Origin: Amborella trichopoda
Lineage: Eukaryota > Streptophyta > Magnoliopsida > Amborellales > Amborellaceae
Length of the DNA stretch: 64,000 nucleotides
NCBI RefSeq assembly: GCF_000471905.2
Contig: NW_006499751.1
Span: 1,173,698-1,237,697 of the forward strand
Reading direction: 5' to 3'
Shown here: in pieces, positions 34,616 through 46,475 of the stretch
Numbering within the stretch: the stretch's first letter is position 1
How the letters are laid out: each line of letters begins with the position of its first letter
The notes under the pieces: model-generated
What the model was told of the DNA's origin: nothing
Database searches by the model: none
What the model saw: the letters and a program-made list of their open reading frames with translations, nothing else
Position numbers and translations under genes: made by a program

Positions 34616-37600
34616 GACGTATTTATCAACACATTTGTCCTTCTAAGAAGCAAGTCAATAAAGCCTACAAAATCGTGGAAATTCCCTACAGTCTCAAAAT
34701 GACCCCAGAATTGGTCAAGATCTTCATCAGCACTTCAAGAGACCACCTGTCAAGTTTCATCGCGATCAGACATGTCTAAGGCAGTGAACAAAAAGAAATA
34801 ATTTCAGCGAAATTGGTCTGTAGCACCCTGAAATGGACCTTGTAACTTCAGTCATAGTTCTGATGCATCAAACAACTGTGGGACGATCGCCATTAGATCC
34901 GGTACGGTAAAAAACACTTATGCATCATGTTTCGGCTTAATTGGGCACTTCAAGACAAAGTTATGGGTAAATATCGAAAAGGGGTAGGCCGCATAGTATT
35001 CCGGTGTGACCTGCACTAAAATACCATTAAAGGTGATTGTTTTTACAGTCACAGGCAGTCACTTTCAGGGCCTACATCTCACTCGTTCCAAGTCGAATCG
35101 CTCCCAAATTTGATGAGCGTGTTCATTTCATTAAGATGAGCAATTCGATATGTGGTACGCCCCGTGACGACGCCCAAGCAAAGAGAAAAACTAAATGAAA
35201 GTCGTTGATCCGTGAAGAAGTTGCAGAGAATTCAGCAACAGCACGCCTCGTTCGAGCAACCAGCTCACGACGCTCGCCTATCTAATCAGTACAAAATCAA
35301 TTGCATTATGTGTGTGAGGTCCAAGGCTATCTTTGGTCCGAACCTCGCATACAATGAACGATTGGATTTCACACACGAAGGAGTCAAAGCTGCTATAAAT
35401 TCCGGCTGCTGGATTTCAAGAATCAGGTCAAAAACTCAAGACGACAAAATCTTCATTTGGACACGAAATCAAGCTACAGTTATTGCAACGTGATCGTGAC
35501 AGCATGCTCAGTGTGATTCAATGAAGAAGTCACAAAGAAACATCAAGGAACAAGCACACAATCGATCCGAAGTTTTCAAGATTCATCCAAAATTCAAGTC
35601 TCATGATCATGGCTCAAAAACATGATTCATAACTCGAAGTTGGTATCAAAATGATTGTCATGCCGAGCTCTAATAGAAAATAATAATCTTTCAATCAAAT
35701 GGGCATCAAAACGACCCTAGGTCCGCCATAAAAAATCACACAAGTTCTGAAATTCCACACATTGTTAGGCAGTGGCAAAATAGTCCTTTTGCACCAATTT
35801 TTAGAAATTCTTTACATTCAATTAAATTATAATTATCTTTAATTCTAGGTAGTTTTTTTGTGTATACCCACGTTTTAGCCCAATTTTATATAAACAGAAA
35901 ATGCCTCATTATACAAAAACCAGATTCATTCATCTTGGATCAATCAATAAAATTTAGAATTTTGCTTAAGCTTGTGGGTACATCCTGGAGAGAGAGAGTA
36001 GAGAGAGAAGAAAAGGGTCGATACCATTTAGGTAGATAACTCTCTCTCCTCCCCTCATTCTCTCTCCTTCCCTCTTTCTCATCTCTATCTCTCTCTCTCC
36101 TCCCTCTTTCTCTCTCCTCTCCTCTTTCTCATCTCTATCTCTTTCTCTCTCCTCCCCTCTTTCTCGTCTCTATCTCTCTCTCTTCTTCTCATCTCTATCT
36201 CTTTCTCTCTTCTTCCCTTTTTTCTCTCCTTCCCTTTTCTCTCTCCTTCCCTTTTTCTCTCTCCTCCCCTCTTTCTCGTTTATATCGCTTTCTCTCCCAT
36301 CTTTCTCACCTATATCTCTTTCTCTCTTCTTCTCATCTCTATCTCCCTCCGTTCTTCGTCTAATGCAGTTGGTGAAGCCTAGTGTCGACTGGATTTCCCT
36401 CTCTTCTTCTCTTTTGTTGGAGTCGGTGAAGCTCAACACCGGCTCTCTCTTTTTCTGTCACAGTCGATGAAGCTTAGCGCCGGCTCGATTTTTTTCTCTC
36501 TCTCTTCTGTAATAGTCTGCGAAGCTTAGCGTCGGCTCGATCTCTCTCTTGCATCTCTTCCATCACAACCGGCGCAAGCCTAGCTCCGGTTGGGTTTCCC
36601 CCTTTCTTCTCTTCTATCACAGTCAGTGAAGCCTAGTGACGGCTCGATCTCTCTCACTTGCTTCTCTTCCATCGCAATCGGTGCACGCCTAGCGTCGACT
36701 GGGTGTCTCCCTTGCTTCTCTTCTGTCACATTCGGTGAAGCCTAGCGTCAGCTCAATCTCTCTCTCTTGCTTCTCTTCCATCACAACCGGTGCAAGCCTA
36801 ACGCCGGCTAGATTTCTCCCTTTCTTCTCTTCTAGCACAGTTGGTGAAGCTTAGTGGCGACTGCATCTTCTCTCTCTTCTCCTCTGTATAACATAGTCGG
36901 TGGTACTTAACACTGACTGCATTTTCTCTCTCTTCCTTCTAACACAGTTGGCAATGCCTAGTGCTGACTACGTCTTCCTTCCCTTTCTCTCTCCTTTATT
37001 CTCTCGCCTTTCACACTCTTCTCTTCCTTTCGTCTCCCTCCTTCCATATGTTCCCTTCTTTGCTTATTTCATTTCTTATTCTTTCCTCATAACCATCATT
37101 CTGTTATTCATTCATTCGATTAAGAGGGATTTAGGTTAGCCTCTCATGGTAGTCTTGTCGTCTAACTGTAATGTTGTTGTGTCAAGATCACTTGACCCGC
37201 GTTATTGCTACAACAAACTAACCATCGTGCCTAGCTAGTCGGTACCGATAATGACGTCTAGTAGTAATTCTGTGAGCCAATCTTAATTATCGAGCCCGTT
37301 TTGTTACCACGTCTGGCCAATTATTTACCAGCTTCGCCACCTCTCTGATCCTCCCGCTCAGTCGAATTCTTCTCTCCCCTATCTTTCTTCTCTTATTTTT
37401 CACTTCTTCTTTTTGAATGCGCATGCTTGTGTATGTTCATCAAAGAGAAAAAGGGTGAGGTCTGACCCACCTGTCTTATAACCTTTGTCATATGTGTGTG
37501 ATTGCAGAAAACAGAAGAGTAAAAGCCAAGGGAGGCGATTTCGAACCAGTTTTATTACTGGGGGACTTTCTTCGTGATCTAAGAGGGTGCCCACGTGAGC

Positions 37601-37800
37601 CAGCCTGAGTAAGTCCCAAACCCACCTTAAAATTCCTCTCACCGGTTGGTAATACCTGCCCCGATTCTCGAACGAGGTTCCTGACAAAGAGATCTCAAAA
37701 ACGTCTCTGATCTTCCTTCGAAACCCAAGATGTGTGCTGCCCAATCCTCAAAGGATCCGGAGGGAGAGATCGAGGGACCTAACAAGCTTGGTGACTCCAC
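34616..37800 (+). mobile_element. Tat LTR, copy 3 (left-truncated) with its right end and possible primer site
   Basis: It starts inside the LTR (matching about 16,415 of copy 1) immediately after copy 2 breaks off. It has TATATAAAC at 35,887-35,895, AATAAA at 35,945-35,950, a CT-rich stretch, a 53-bp array (36,360-36,985) and the LTR-end module (37,120-37,800) with acceptor-like AG at 37,506-37,507 and GTAAGT at 37,609-37,614. It ends CCTAACAAGC then TTGGTGACTCCACTGAGGAC at about 37,791. Confidence 0.6.
36360..36985 (+). repeat. 53-bp tandem array, about 12 units, LTR copy 3
   Basis: The unit is of the type CACAGTCGGTGAAGCCTAGC followed by GTCGGCTCGATCTCTCTCTTGCTTCTCTTCCAT. Period and position match the array of copy 2, but the sequences have drifted. 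Each unit carries an AGCGTCGGCT core. Confidence 0.75.
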
Positions 37801-37812
37801 TGAGGACTTACT
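37791..37812 (+). other. Candidate primer-binding site after LTR copy 3
   Basis: TGGTGACTCCACTGAGGAC begins with the TGG expected opposite a tRNA CCA end, and it sits where LTR similarity to the other modules ends. I did not assign a tRNA. Without a matched second LTR this remains tentative. Confidence 0.35.
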
Positions 37813-38779
37813 ACACCTTAGTCGGATAGTTCTTGTTTGGCTAGTTTCTTCTTTTATTATCTGTTTTTATTAGCTTTTCACATTTTATTTATGTCTTGCG
37901 GATTCTATAACCCATTTATCCAGATCGGTGATTTTCTTATCCCCTCATTCGAGAGTGTCCTTAGGGAACAAGTTCCTTTGACTCCATTCCTAATCATCCT
38001 CTTGAGCAAAGACCCTTGTCTAACTCCCAGGTCTTAACCGGGACCGGTGTGAGGCAGGACTTAAAGGTCCCTCACTCCCATCAGCAGCACTTGTATTGCC
38101 CCACACAACATGCACCCAGCCACCGGCAAGTCACTTTCCGGTCGTGTTCTTGTGGTAAGGTCGTAGGCTACCCAATCCCTTTCTGCAAAAGGCAAACAAG
38201 TTGTCATTGCTTCTGTGGGTCGCCATACATCTATCCCCCACTTTTTTGCACCATTGATCTCTATCCTTAGAGGCTAAAACATTGAGGCAGAAACCCCACG
38301 GTCTCCACCCCTCACACACACCACAAGGCTCCTAGGTCGCCCACTCAAGCCACATTTCGGGGCAACCCTTATGCTACCCCGAGTCAGCAGTCAGAATCAG
38401 ACCTTCTAAGGTCAGGTCCTGTGCACGTTGATCACATGCATTTCATTGCTTGGGGCAACACCATCATTACGCCAACCGAGATACATAGGAGATGACCTCC
38501 TCGGCTTCTTATTTAGCCCACACAAGCGCACCCTGTAAGGGGCAGGCCTACACCTGTTCTCCTGCAGACACCTGCTCGTAGTTCTTGACCTCTTAAGGCC
38601 AGATCACTTGCACTAGCCCGAGCTAACCCCCAAGTCTCCCGCAATCCTTCATCAAGGGGTGCACACGTGCCGCCATCATAGACATCCCCTCGCCCTAGAC
38701 TCGGGCCTACTCATGACTCAATTCTTCTCCCACCCACTCCTCCTTCATCGAGCAAGCACCTTCAGCCTTGGCATGCGAA
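37813..38779. other. No gene seen; leader DNA then C-rich DNA
   Basis: The first 200 bp are T-rich and may be Tat leader. From about 38,030 the sequence becomes C-rich with short frames that match nothing I recognise. Part of it may be the eroded front of the Copia fragment that follows. Confidence 0.4.
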
Positions 38780-39135
38780 GTTTTTCCCAAAGAGTACCAT
38801 CTTGAACCAGCCTCGTCACTTTGGTCGTGTCTCACAGGCTATTGGCAGTCGTTGGGTCTATAAAACCAAGGCTGATGGATAAGTAGTATAAGGCATGCCG
38901 CCTTGTTGTGAGGGCTTTTGCATAAGAGTATGGTCTTGACTATGAGGATACCTTCAGCCCAGTGGCTAAGATAACACCATTCATACGCTTATTACCTTAG
39001 CTTCCAGTTGTCCTCTCAATCAGAAGATGGACGTCCAAAATGCATTCCTCCATGCTTCATGGAGAAGTTTACATGCAGCGGCCTCCAGCCTCCCCGCCGC
39101 CTATCGGCTTGGAAGCCGTAAGGCTCCCTGTCACC
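38780..39135 (+). pseudogene. Ty1/Copia reverse transcriptase fragment (fossil)
   Basis: Short blocks typical of Copia RT survive in order on plus: a RWVYKTKADG-type start, then YGLDYEDTFSP, then a LITLASSC-like stretch and MDVQNAFLH, then EVYMQRPP. The fragment is heavily eroded with many interruptions and no flanking domains or LTRs. It lies between Tat LTR copy 3 and the Tat gag at 39.8 kb. Confidence 0.7.
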
Positions 39136-39779
39136 TATCCCACCTGGGTGGGTGAGCCTTCACTCTTTGGATCGTCTTCTGCCCAATGAGGTGCCCTCCT
39201 GTTTTTTGGTTCCCATTGGGTTTACCTTGTTCACAGGTTGACCCCAATGCAGTAAGAAAAGGCGATCTTGTGCTATACTCCGATGATCTCTTGCCTACCG
39301 AGGCATGCAAACTCCCATCGTGTCCCAAATCACATTCCGTGAATCGAAAGGGGAAGCCTACTCATCCATCAGCTCCTCTCGTAGATGCGGTGTGGTTTTA
39401 TGAAGCGTCTAAGCACAGTTCACTCGCATTGATCAATCAATAGCGGCCACTCCTTAAGGTTACCTGTAATACACTTCTTGCATTGTTTCCCACCCTTCAT
39501 ACCCCCCTCGTCTTAAGGTCAAGGGCCAGGCATGGTGGGGTAGGAGCATCCTGGCGACAATATTTTTTGCCTGACCAAGAAGTCTTATGTCCTTTGAGTC
39601 GAACGAAATTTTAACCGAAAGAACTCCGCGCGCAATTCATGTGTTTCTCTAGAGTTCATAAGAGAGCTCAGGGCATTGACCTAATGGAAGATCGAGTCCT
39701 TCATCCCCGGCCCAAGAAGACTCCAGTTCCTGGCCCTCATCCATTCCGCACCTGATGGAGACATCTCTCTCCTGTGCAA
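39136..39779. other. No gene seen between Copia fragment and Tat gag
   Basis: A 160-bp C/T-rich part is followed by a stretch with an 85-residue frame (39,186-39,443) that has no recognised domain. Some of it may be further Copia pol debris. Nothing else is supported. Confidence 0.4.
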
Positions 39780-41180
39780 GAAAGAGCTAACCTAGATCGC
39801 AGTTTTGACATGAGGTCCATCAAAACCTCAAGGCTAAATGCTATAGAAGTCTGTAAATTTTGACTAGGGAGGTGACCAAGGTAGTCAAAACAACCAATTC
39901 TGACGACCCTCTTCACCTGAATCCCTTGTACCCCTTTTAGATGATGAAGCTTGAAGAAGAGCTCCATGAGCCCAGTGTTGTACTTACTGTTGTAGATGAA
40001 GACCCAGCCACTAAGCAACCACGGTCTCAAGACCGTCGAGAATTGGTCCAAATGCGATCAACATACAAGAGTCAAGTTCAGTCAGGGCATGCTGCCCCCC
40101 TGTTGACTGACCTACCACGTACAACCAGTCAATTTCGCAAGCCCTCAATTGCCACTAACGTTGACCTCCATAGAGAAACAGTCAGTATAATGGTTGTAAA
40201 TGAGCCCGGTGATGCGCATGAAGAGTGTATGAACAAGTTTGAGGATATGGTGCACGCGATGATGGAAAAGATCGATCATATCGATGCCACACATCAGTCG
40301 GCTAACCATGAGGTAAATTCCCATCACTCTGATGCTGCACCTCCACGGCAGCCCCCTCCTTCTACCTCACGGGACAATTTTGTCCCTCATCCCGTCTCTT
40401 AGACTGACATTGATGTTATGGTCACCCATAGCCTAAAGAACAGACAAATCCCGGGGATACATGGTGCGACACTTTATCAAAAGCCATATCCCTCGTATAT
40501 TGATCAGGTCCTGTTGCCCTCAGATTATAAGAAAGTGAAGTTTCCTTTATTCAACGGAACCACGTCCCCAAACCAACAAATTGCCCACTTCCAGGCAACA
40601 TGTCGAGAAACAGCGGCTAACGGGAGGCTTCTTCTTCGACAGTTCGTTGAGACCCTCGATGGCCCAGCATTCCAATGGTATGCTCGACTTCCTCCAAACT
40701 CAGTGCATACATGGGAGGAGATGGAGAAAGTGTTCTATCAACGCTTTTATGAGGTTGAGAGAGAGGTTCAAACTATCAAACTTCTCACCCTGACGCAAGA
40801 CCCCGATGAGCCCGTAGATCAGTTCATATCAAGATGGAGAAATTTGGCTTCCCGCCATTCTAATCCTATGCCTAAGAAGGAAGCAAACCAAACTTACGTG
40901 CGAAAATGCGACCCGAGATCGCTCTAAATGTCGAGGCCTCTAATCCAACTACCATGTCAGAGTTGATCTCTAAATCAGATCGCATAGAAAGTCTATCCCG
41001 TCACCATGGTGGGACACGACAACCATATACAAGCTCAGCAAACAACCGTGGCAATGGTAGCTCTCAGAGTAACACACGGGGCAGCCAACAGAAAGGGGTA
41101 ATCAGTGCAGTCGTCATATTCATTGATTCAAAGAAGGCTCCCTCCCAAACTTTGGACCTCTCTAAAGGAAAAGCATGACA
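39780..41180 (+). pseudogene. Gag remnant, best preserved copy
   Basis: The region has an N-terminal acidic part (EELHEPSVVLTVVDEDPA), a HEECMNKFEDMVHAMMEKID segment, and a capsid-type retrotransposon gag domain: KKVKFPLFNGTTSPNQQIAH, DGPAFQWYARLPPNSVHTWE and LTQDPDEPVDQFISRWRNLA. The order is that of plant Gypsy gag. A basic glycine/serine tail follows at 40,906-41,178. It would form the cytoplasmic particle. Fossil with a few interruptions; the start is estimated by similarity to the copy at 6.1-6.4 kb. Confidence 0.8.
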
Positions 41181-41699
41181 AAGGTAACACCCCATGCTGG
41201 CAAACAATAACAGTCGTACAATCGAGTACCCCCACCTGCCAACCTTGATTGGGGTGATTATTTCACCAAGCATAGGAACAAGGTCTATCCCTTCGAGAAG
41301 GAATGGGTCACGGCGCTGTTCCGGCTATTATTGAAACATAATATAATCCAGCTTCTAGAAGCCAAGGTCCCCGAGCAACCTGTCCTTGACACTCAATCGA
41401 ATTATTGTGCCTACCATCGAAGGATCAATCATCCCACAGATGACTACTACATGTTGCAGGATATTATCGAGGCTCTGATTCAGAAGGGTCAGATAAAGCT
41501 TGAAGACTTAAAGAAGGCCTTTGGGGCAGTCGAGGCCTCTCATGTCGTAACCATCCAAGACGAAGATGAAATGACTGGTATCCTTTACTCCTTCTTCATT
41601 ATAATGCTTCAAGAAAGCATAATCACACTGAAGCAGGCAAGGCAACCCCATCGCCTTGCTAAGGGAACTGAAGATCGTTGGTGCCCGTACCATTAGATA

Positions 41700-41737
41700 A
41701 GATGTCATTACCTGTCAGATGTCATTACCTGTCAGAA
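41700..41737 (+). repeat. 18-bp tandem duplication
   Basis: AGATGTCATTACCTGTC occurs twice in a row. The inverted partner near 50,090 shows only one unit. Confidence 0.8.
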
Positions 41738-42449
41738 GGCACAAGTTTTCTTAATATATTCGTAAAGAAAATGCGAAAGTGTCAGGAGGTTTACAATCTC
41801 CCCGTAAGTGATCTCCATGTCATTCCTCTATCGGGGAAAGAAGATCTCACAAAGCAGGACCTTCCTATCAATGACCCGGACTCTACCAAATCCTCAACTT
41901 CTCAACCATTGATAGTCTATCATGGCCGAAGCAAACTCAAGTCCTTAAGGCGAGAAGCAGTTCGCCAATATAGAGTTGTTTGCAAGCCCAGCGAGACGAA
42001 TCAAACTTCACCTCAAAAAACCAAAAAGAGACTGGCACCAAGGGTAACTCGCCAAAGAAACAAGACCGCTCAACCCACAATCGAGCAAGAATTTTTCACG
42101 CCACTTCCTCCACTACCAACTTTATTAGACTTCATCCCTGGCATAATCCTTCTTCCTTCTTCATCCTGTCAAAAAGACGTTCCCATGCTATCTCCTACTC
42201 AGCACACGTCCAATGAGGGTGACGACGTTAAAAGCACTCTCCAACAGTCTAAGCAAGGGAAAGACCCTAAAGACCTCCTGCACCCATCCAACCCTGGTGA
42301 TGACGTAAAAAGCTGCACAGATCGGTCAGATGAGGGGAAGGACCTTAAAAGTCCCCCACCTTCTAACCCTTCTCCTTCTTCTTCTCCTGCTTCTCATTCT
42401 CCCTATTCTACATCCCCTACAAGTACAACCTTGATATGCCTGGACTACG

Positions 42450-42502
42450 AGGCTATCGACCGAGAATTCGAAGGAATCAACAGGATTCTCGGTCGATAGC
42501 CT
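42450..42502. repeat. Perfect 18-bp inverted repeat (hairpin)
   Basis: AGGCTATCGACCGAGAAT at 42,450-42,467 and its exact reverse complement at 42,485-42,502 flank a 17-nt loop. The related copy at about 7,065-7,115 has ordinary linker sequence where the second arm lies, so the second arm looks like a local snap-back copy of the first. Confidence 0.95.
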
Positions 42503-43068
42503 AGCATAGGCAACAGGATTCTAACAGTTGCTGATGAGCCACCTTCTTCAAATAAGCATAAGAAGTCGAAGCCAAATAAGCCCCAGTGGGCCTCTGAGCC
42601 TGACTTTGAGCAGAGGCTGAGAGAATCAAATGGGCAAAGCTCCTATTCTCATGGACCTTGCCACATGGTTCAAATTTTAGGAGCAATACCCACCACAGGG
42701 CAGATAAATCTCAGATCAGGGAGGACGTTGCAGCCTCCACCGCAGAAGTCGGGCACCTTGAAGTTCCCCAGTCTGCCTCTACCCCCTAATCCAAAGACTA
42801 GTATGCCTACCTTACAGCTCCCTCGGATCCTTCCCAATCCTAATACTTCAAACAATCCACTTATTGTCCAATTCCTGGGGACCCCTTTTATCCCGTACAC
42901 TCCGTCTCTTCCAAAACCTCAACCTTCCGTCACTCAAACCAAGGTCACTGGGCAATCAAGTCAGACAGCCGGCCAAAATAAACATTTTCTATCCAAACCT
43001 ACTCCTCAACCCAACATACCACCCAATCAGTGGCAAGACCAGGAGCATAGGGCCTTGATCAAGAAAAG

Positions 43069-43475
43069 GTGAAATATGTGATGGGGCATCTACAAAAACT
43101 TCCGGCTCTTCTCAGTATCTACGCCACCCTCGTGCTCTCAAAGGATTACTTGATGGCTTTGGTTCAACCTCTCTCTGACCCAGAAGTGTACCAAACCAAA
43201 GTAGAGCCTATTGAGGTCGACCCGCCAATTTTAGAAGGATGTATGTCAATCATCTTTTAAGAGGACGATCTGCAGGTGGGGAAAAAATGTCTTCCCCCTC
43301 TCTTTACTACTCACAAATTACATGCATGCCCCATCAACCGAATTATGTTAAATGGAGGGTTGGCAGTCAACCTTATTCTAAGGAGGATCCTTACACGATT
43401 AGGGTTAGGGTCCGAAGATCTTACCCTGACGCACGTCACAGTACAAGGGTTCGAACAATCAGGAGTGAAGCACTT
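43069..43475 (+). pseudogene. Retropepsin remnant, plus arm
   Basis: PEVYQTKVEPIEVDPPIL is followed by KLHACPINRIMLNGG and LILRRILTRLGLGSEDLTLT. The partner on minus reads MLDGGSAINLIPRRILTRLG, the plant Gypsy protease active-site pattern. The block stops at about 43,475 where antisense PMD tail begins, so the element here skips all of RT to integrase. Fossil. Confidence 0.75.
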
Positions 43476-45029
43476 TATTCATCAGTTAAAAATTATTACA
43501 AAGTACAGGCAAGAGGAAATAACATGTTCAAAAACTATCGACCATCTTATTGATCTTTGTGGTGCACACTGGAGGAGAGTCTCTGTGCCTTGGACACGCT
43601 CCTTCAGTTCTGCCGTTGTTTGAGTCTCCTCTGCCATCGCCATAGTTTCCGACTCAATTGTGCTATTGAGTTCAAACAAATCTTCAACCAATGAGGCCTC
43701 CACGTCCCTCTAAACCATCTCCGTCTCAAGGCCCGCGAATTCCTGTCTCAGTGGTGGCATCTCTTCTCTAATTTCGATTATTCTCTTGAAGCTTCCTTAC
43801 GCCTCCCTCTAGAGATCCTGCCGACGATCAATTATCATGGCCTTCTTCTCGATGCAAGCATCTATCTTCTCACGTCGATGCAAGATTGACTCTTTCAATA
43901 AGGCTAGCCTGCTAGTTTCTTCCTCATGATGTAACACTGTCAACCACCAGCTCTCCAACTCATTTAGAGTTGCATTAAAATGGGAAAGCACTTCTGGTGC
44001 ACTTCCAATTGCGGTGGTCGCAGCAAACTCCTTCAGTCTTACGAAAGCTTCGCCTAGCATGTTGAAAGGCAACTCCCTTAATCCCTGAAGGCCTGCTCGA
44101 AGCATGCCTGCAATCATGTTAGCAATCCCGCTAAAAATTGGCCTAGATGGTGCTCCTGGTATTACTACTTTTGAAGAAGCCTCAACCTACCCGAGTTCTT
44201 CAGTACCAGCCTCCCTGCCTTGACCTTCTCCCATAGGGACCTCAACTTATGTCCCAACAAGTTCTGAAGAAACTTGTTCCCTTGCTCTTCATCTTCCTGA
44301 ACTGCCACTTCGGCATTAGCAAGTTAAAAAATCGCCTCCTCTCCAACCAATTCAGCTCTAGCCACAGCTTCTTCCATTTGGCTTGCACCTTCAATAGCTT
44401 GAACCTCAGCCACGAAGAGCTCAGTCCCCTCATCTTCATGACTTGGGACCATGGAGGCAGCAACCTCTTGGTACCCGTGCGCATCATCAACTACGAGCTC
44501 TTCTTCTTGAGTCATAGTCCCTGCCTCGGTCGGGGCACTGTGCTCCTGATGAACGGAGACTACATCAATATTAGATTACCTCCCTGGAGCATTTTCTTCG
44601 GGACCTGCAACCTCATCAGTACTCGTCCGAGCTGCGTCTGACTCAGGGACTGCCCCTGTATTTACCGCCACAATATCCGGAGTCACCTCTTGATCTGACA
44701 ATGCGCTCAGAACGGCCGAAGTCATCTGCCTCAGTTTTTGAAGAAAAAGAAGACAATTCAAGAGCAGCAGAAGGTGATCCAGAGAGCGCAGAGGGTGTTA
44801 CTGGGGGAGTTCCTAAAAGATTAGAAGAGGAAGAGCTACGTCCTGATTTTGACATCATAGGAAGGTTGACACTCTTGCGCCTCCGAGTATGCCCACTAAC
44901 TGAAGACGATGCACGAGTATCGGTAGCAGTCGAGTGCTTTCTTTTCTTCCCCCCTACCGGAGTAGGAGCGACCGCTTCAGATCCACCTCCCTGAGAAGGC
45001 CCTCCAACCAATTTACTGTGGGGACCACT
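43476..45029 (-). pseudogene. PMD frame, 3' part, antisense (left arm of the palindrome)
   Basis: Minus-strand pieces carry the heptad-rich tail (ASLVEDLFELNSTIESETMA), a RLALLKESILHRREKIDACI segment, an acidic middle (44,242-44,515) and a serine-rich basic part up to 45,011. All align with the plus arm 46,755-48,260. The PMD core is missing because LTR-leader sequence replaces it at about 45,030. Broken. Confidence 0.72.
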
Positions 45030-45746
45030 TAGCGTTGGTTGAGATTGCTAAGGCCCAGCGCCGATTGTGTCCTCCAAAGGCCAACGTTGGCTATGATTGG
45101 ATCTCTCACACATGCCATGCCTCGAACTCAGCTGTGCCGACTGACAACCATCGCCACGTCCTTCAGCGCCGCATGACACACAATCGAAGGCCAACCGTCA
45201 CCACGTCTCCTACAACCTCACGATTTCCAAGGGTGATGGTTAACCTCCCACTATTGTTCACCTTCCCTGCAACTATTTTGTCCCTTCGGTTTCCTGTCGA
45301 TACTTCTTCTACACGGCCGAAAAAACTCACTTAGAGATTTTCCTCTGCCACATTTTTTATCGAGAAGTCACAAAAACCTCTGAAAAAGCACTACAACCCT
45401 TGGGAAAACCCTTAAACCTCCTCGAAAAATTCCCATGACTTGCGAAAATGCTTACCACTACACTTCTCGCCTCTTCCATCTTCAAAATACCCATGTCGGA
45501 GTTCTTTTATTTCCCAAAAAGCCCCCTCTGCTAACCGTAAAACTCCTGCAAATTCTCGATAGAGTCTTGCTTGCCAGAAAACCTTTCCTGCAAAAACCTT
45601 TGCTTATTGAAACCTTCCCTGAAAGGTTTCCCGAAACACTTGACCTCTTGTCGGAATCTCCCTTGCCACTTGCCAGAACTTCTATCAGGCAAGTTTTTAC
45701 GTTCAGTTAAAAGTGAGGGAAAACGGGGTCTTACCCCCTTATATAG
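45030..45746 (-). other. Leader of the antisense PMD frame, copy 3
   Basis: It is similar to 11,881-12,781 and 28,113-28,993. It ends at the minus-strand CTATATAAGG (45,737-45,746). It is joined to the middle of the PMD frame, so the N-terminal half of the frame has been lost. No plus-strand gene is supported. Confidence 0.5.
45737..45746 (-). promoter_or_regulatory. Antisense TATA box, copy 3
   Basis: CTATATAAGG on minus, with the same flanks (a CTTACCCCC-type stretch on one side and a CCCTCACAAA-type stretch on the other) as copies 1 and 2. Confidence 0.55.
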
Positions 45747-46475
45747 CCTGCACTACCCTCGAACACCCCTCACAAATTGGGAAACCCAATCGCATCCAAG
45801 GGAAGCCAAATGACGATGAGTCGGGACGAGCTTAGACCTGAGGCTCGAGTCATCATCGCCGCCTATAAAATTCCAACAAATGGACCATAACAGGTTAAGC
45901 TCGGGTCATGACTCAAGTATCAATCCATGCTCAGCGCCGGCTACTCGGTTGAAGTGACTTGGCACAGGGTAAATTTCAAACAACCTTAACGCCGGTTGAC
46001 TTGGCACCGAGTCATTTCCAAACAACCCTAACGTCAGTCGACTTGGCGCCTGGTCAATTTCAAACGACCTTAGTGCCGGTTTACTTAGCGTCGGTTGTGT
46101 TCAAACAGTGTCATGGCTCGTTCACAACGCCAGCCGAGTTTTAACAACCTAGCACCGGTTGTGTTTTTGAGAACTCAACGACCACTCGTAAGAAAAAATT
46201 ATTGATACATCTGGTGCCGGCTGTATTTCAAGCCATCTATTGTCGCCTATTTCCAACTAAAGCCTCGTGTGTCCTGTCATCCCCAGTGGAGTTGTACCCA
46301 GGCCGTTGCACCGAAGCCGTGACCTATCATCCCCAATGGAGTCAGGAGCAGGCCACCATCCCTCATCCCCATAGAAGTCACACCTATATTGCAGCCCATT
46401 ATCCCCAGTGGAGTTAGGCTCTTTCTTACCTCTTCAATTCCCGATGGGTCTGTTTCACACCAAGCTATCTTATCG
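45747..46475 (+). mobile_element. Tat LTR fragment left of the palindrome centre
   Basis: It holds 42-bp repeats (45,945-46,095) and the CCCCAGTGGAGTTAGG segment, equivalent to about 12,782-13,430 of copy 1. It ends at the palindrome turn. Confidence 0.6.

Larger units (their letters stand above)
41331..43072 (+). pseudogene. Gag-linker remnant (plus arm of the 46.5-kb palindrome)
   Basis: It includes a 121-residue piece with YCAYHRRINHPTDDYYMLQD (a C-terminal gag motif of Tat/Athila-type elements), a 273-residue linker (41,678-42,499) and a proline-rich piece from 42,665. A perfect 18-bp hairpin sits at 42,450-42,502. The stretch 41,510-43,475 is repeated inverted at 48,320-50,290. Confidence 0.7.
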
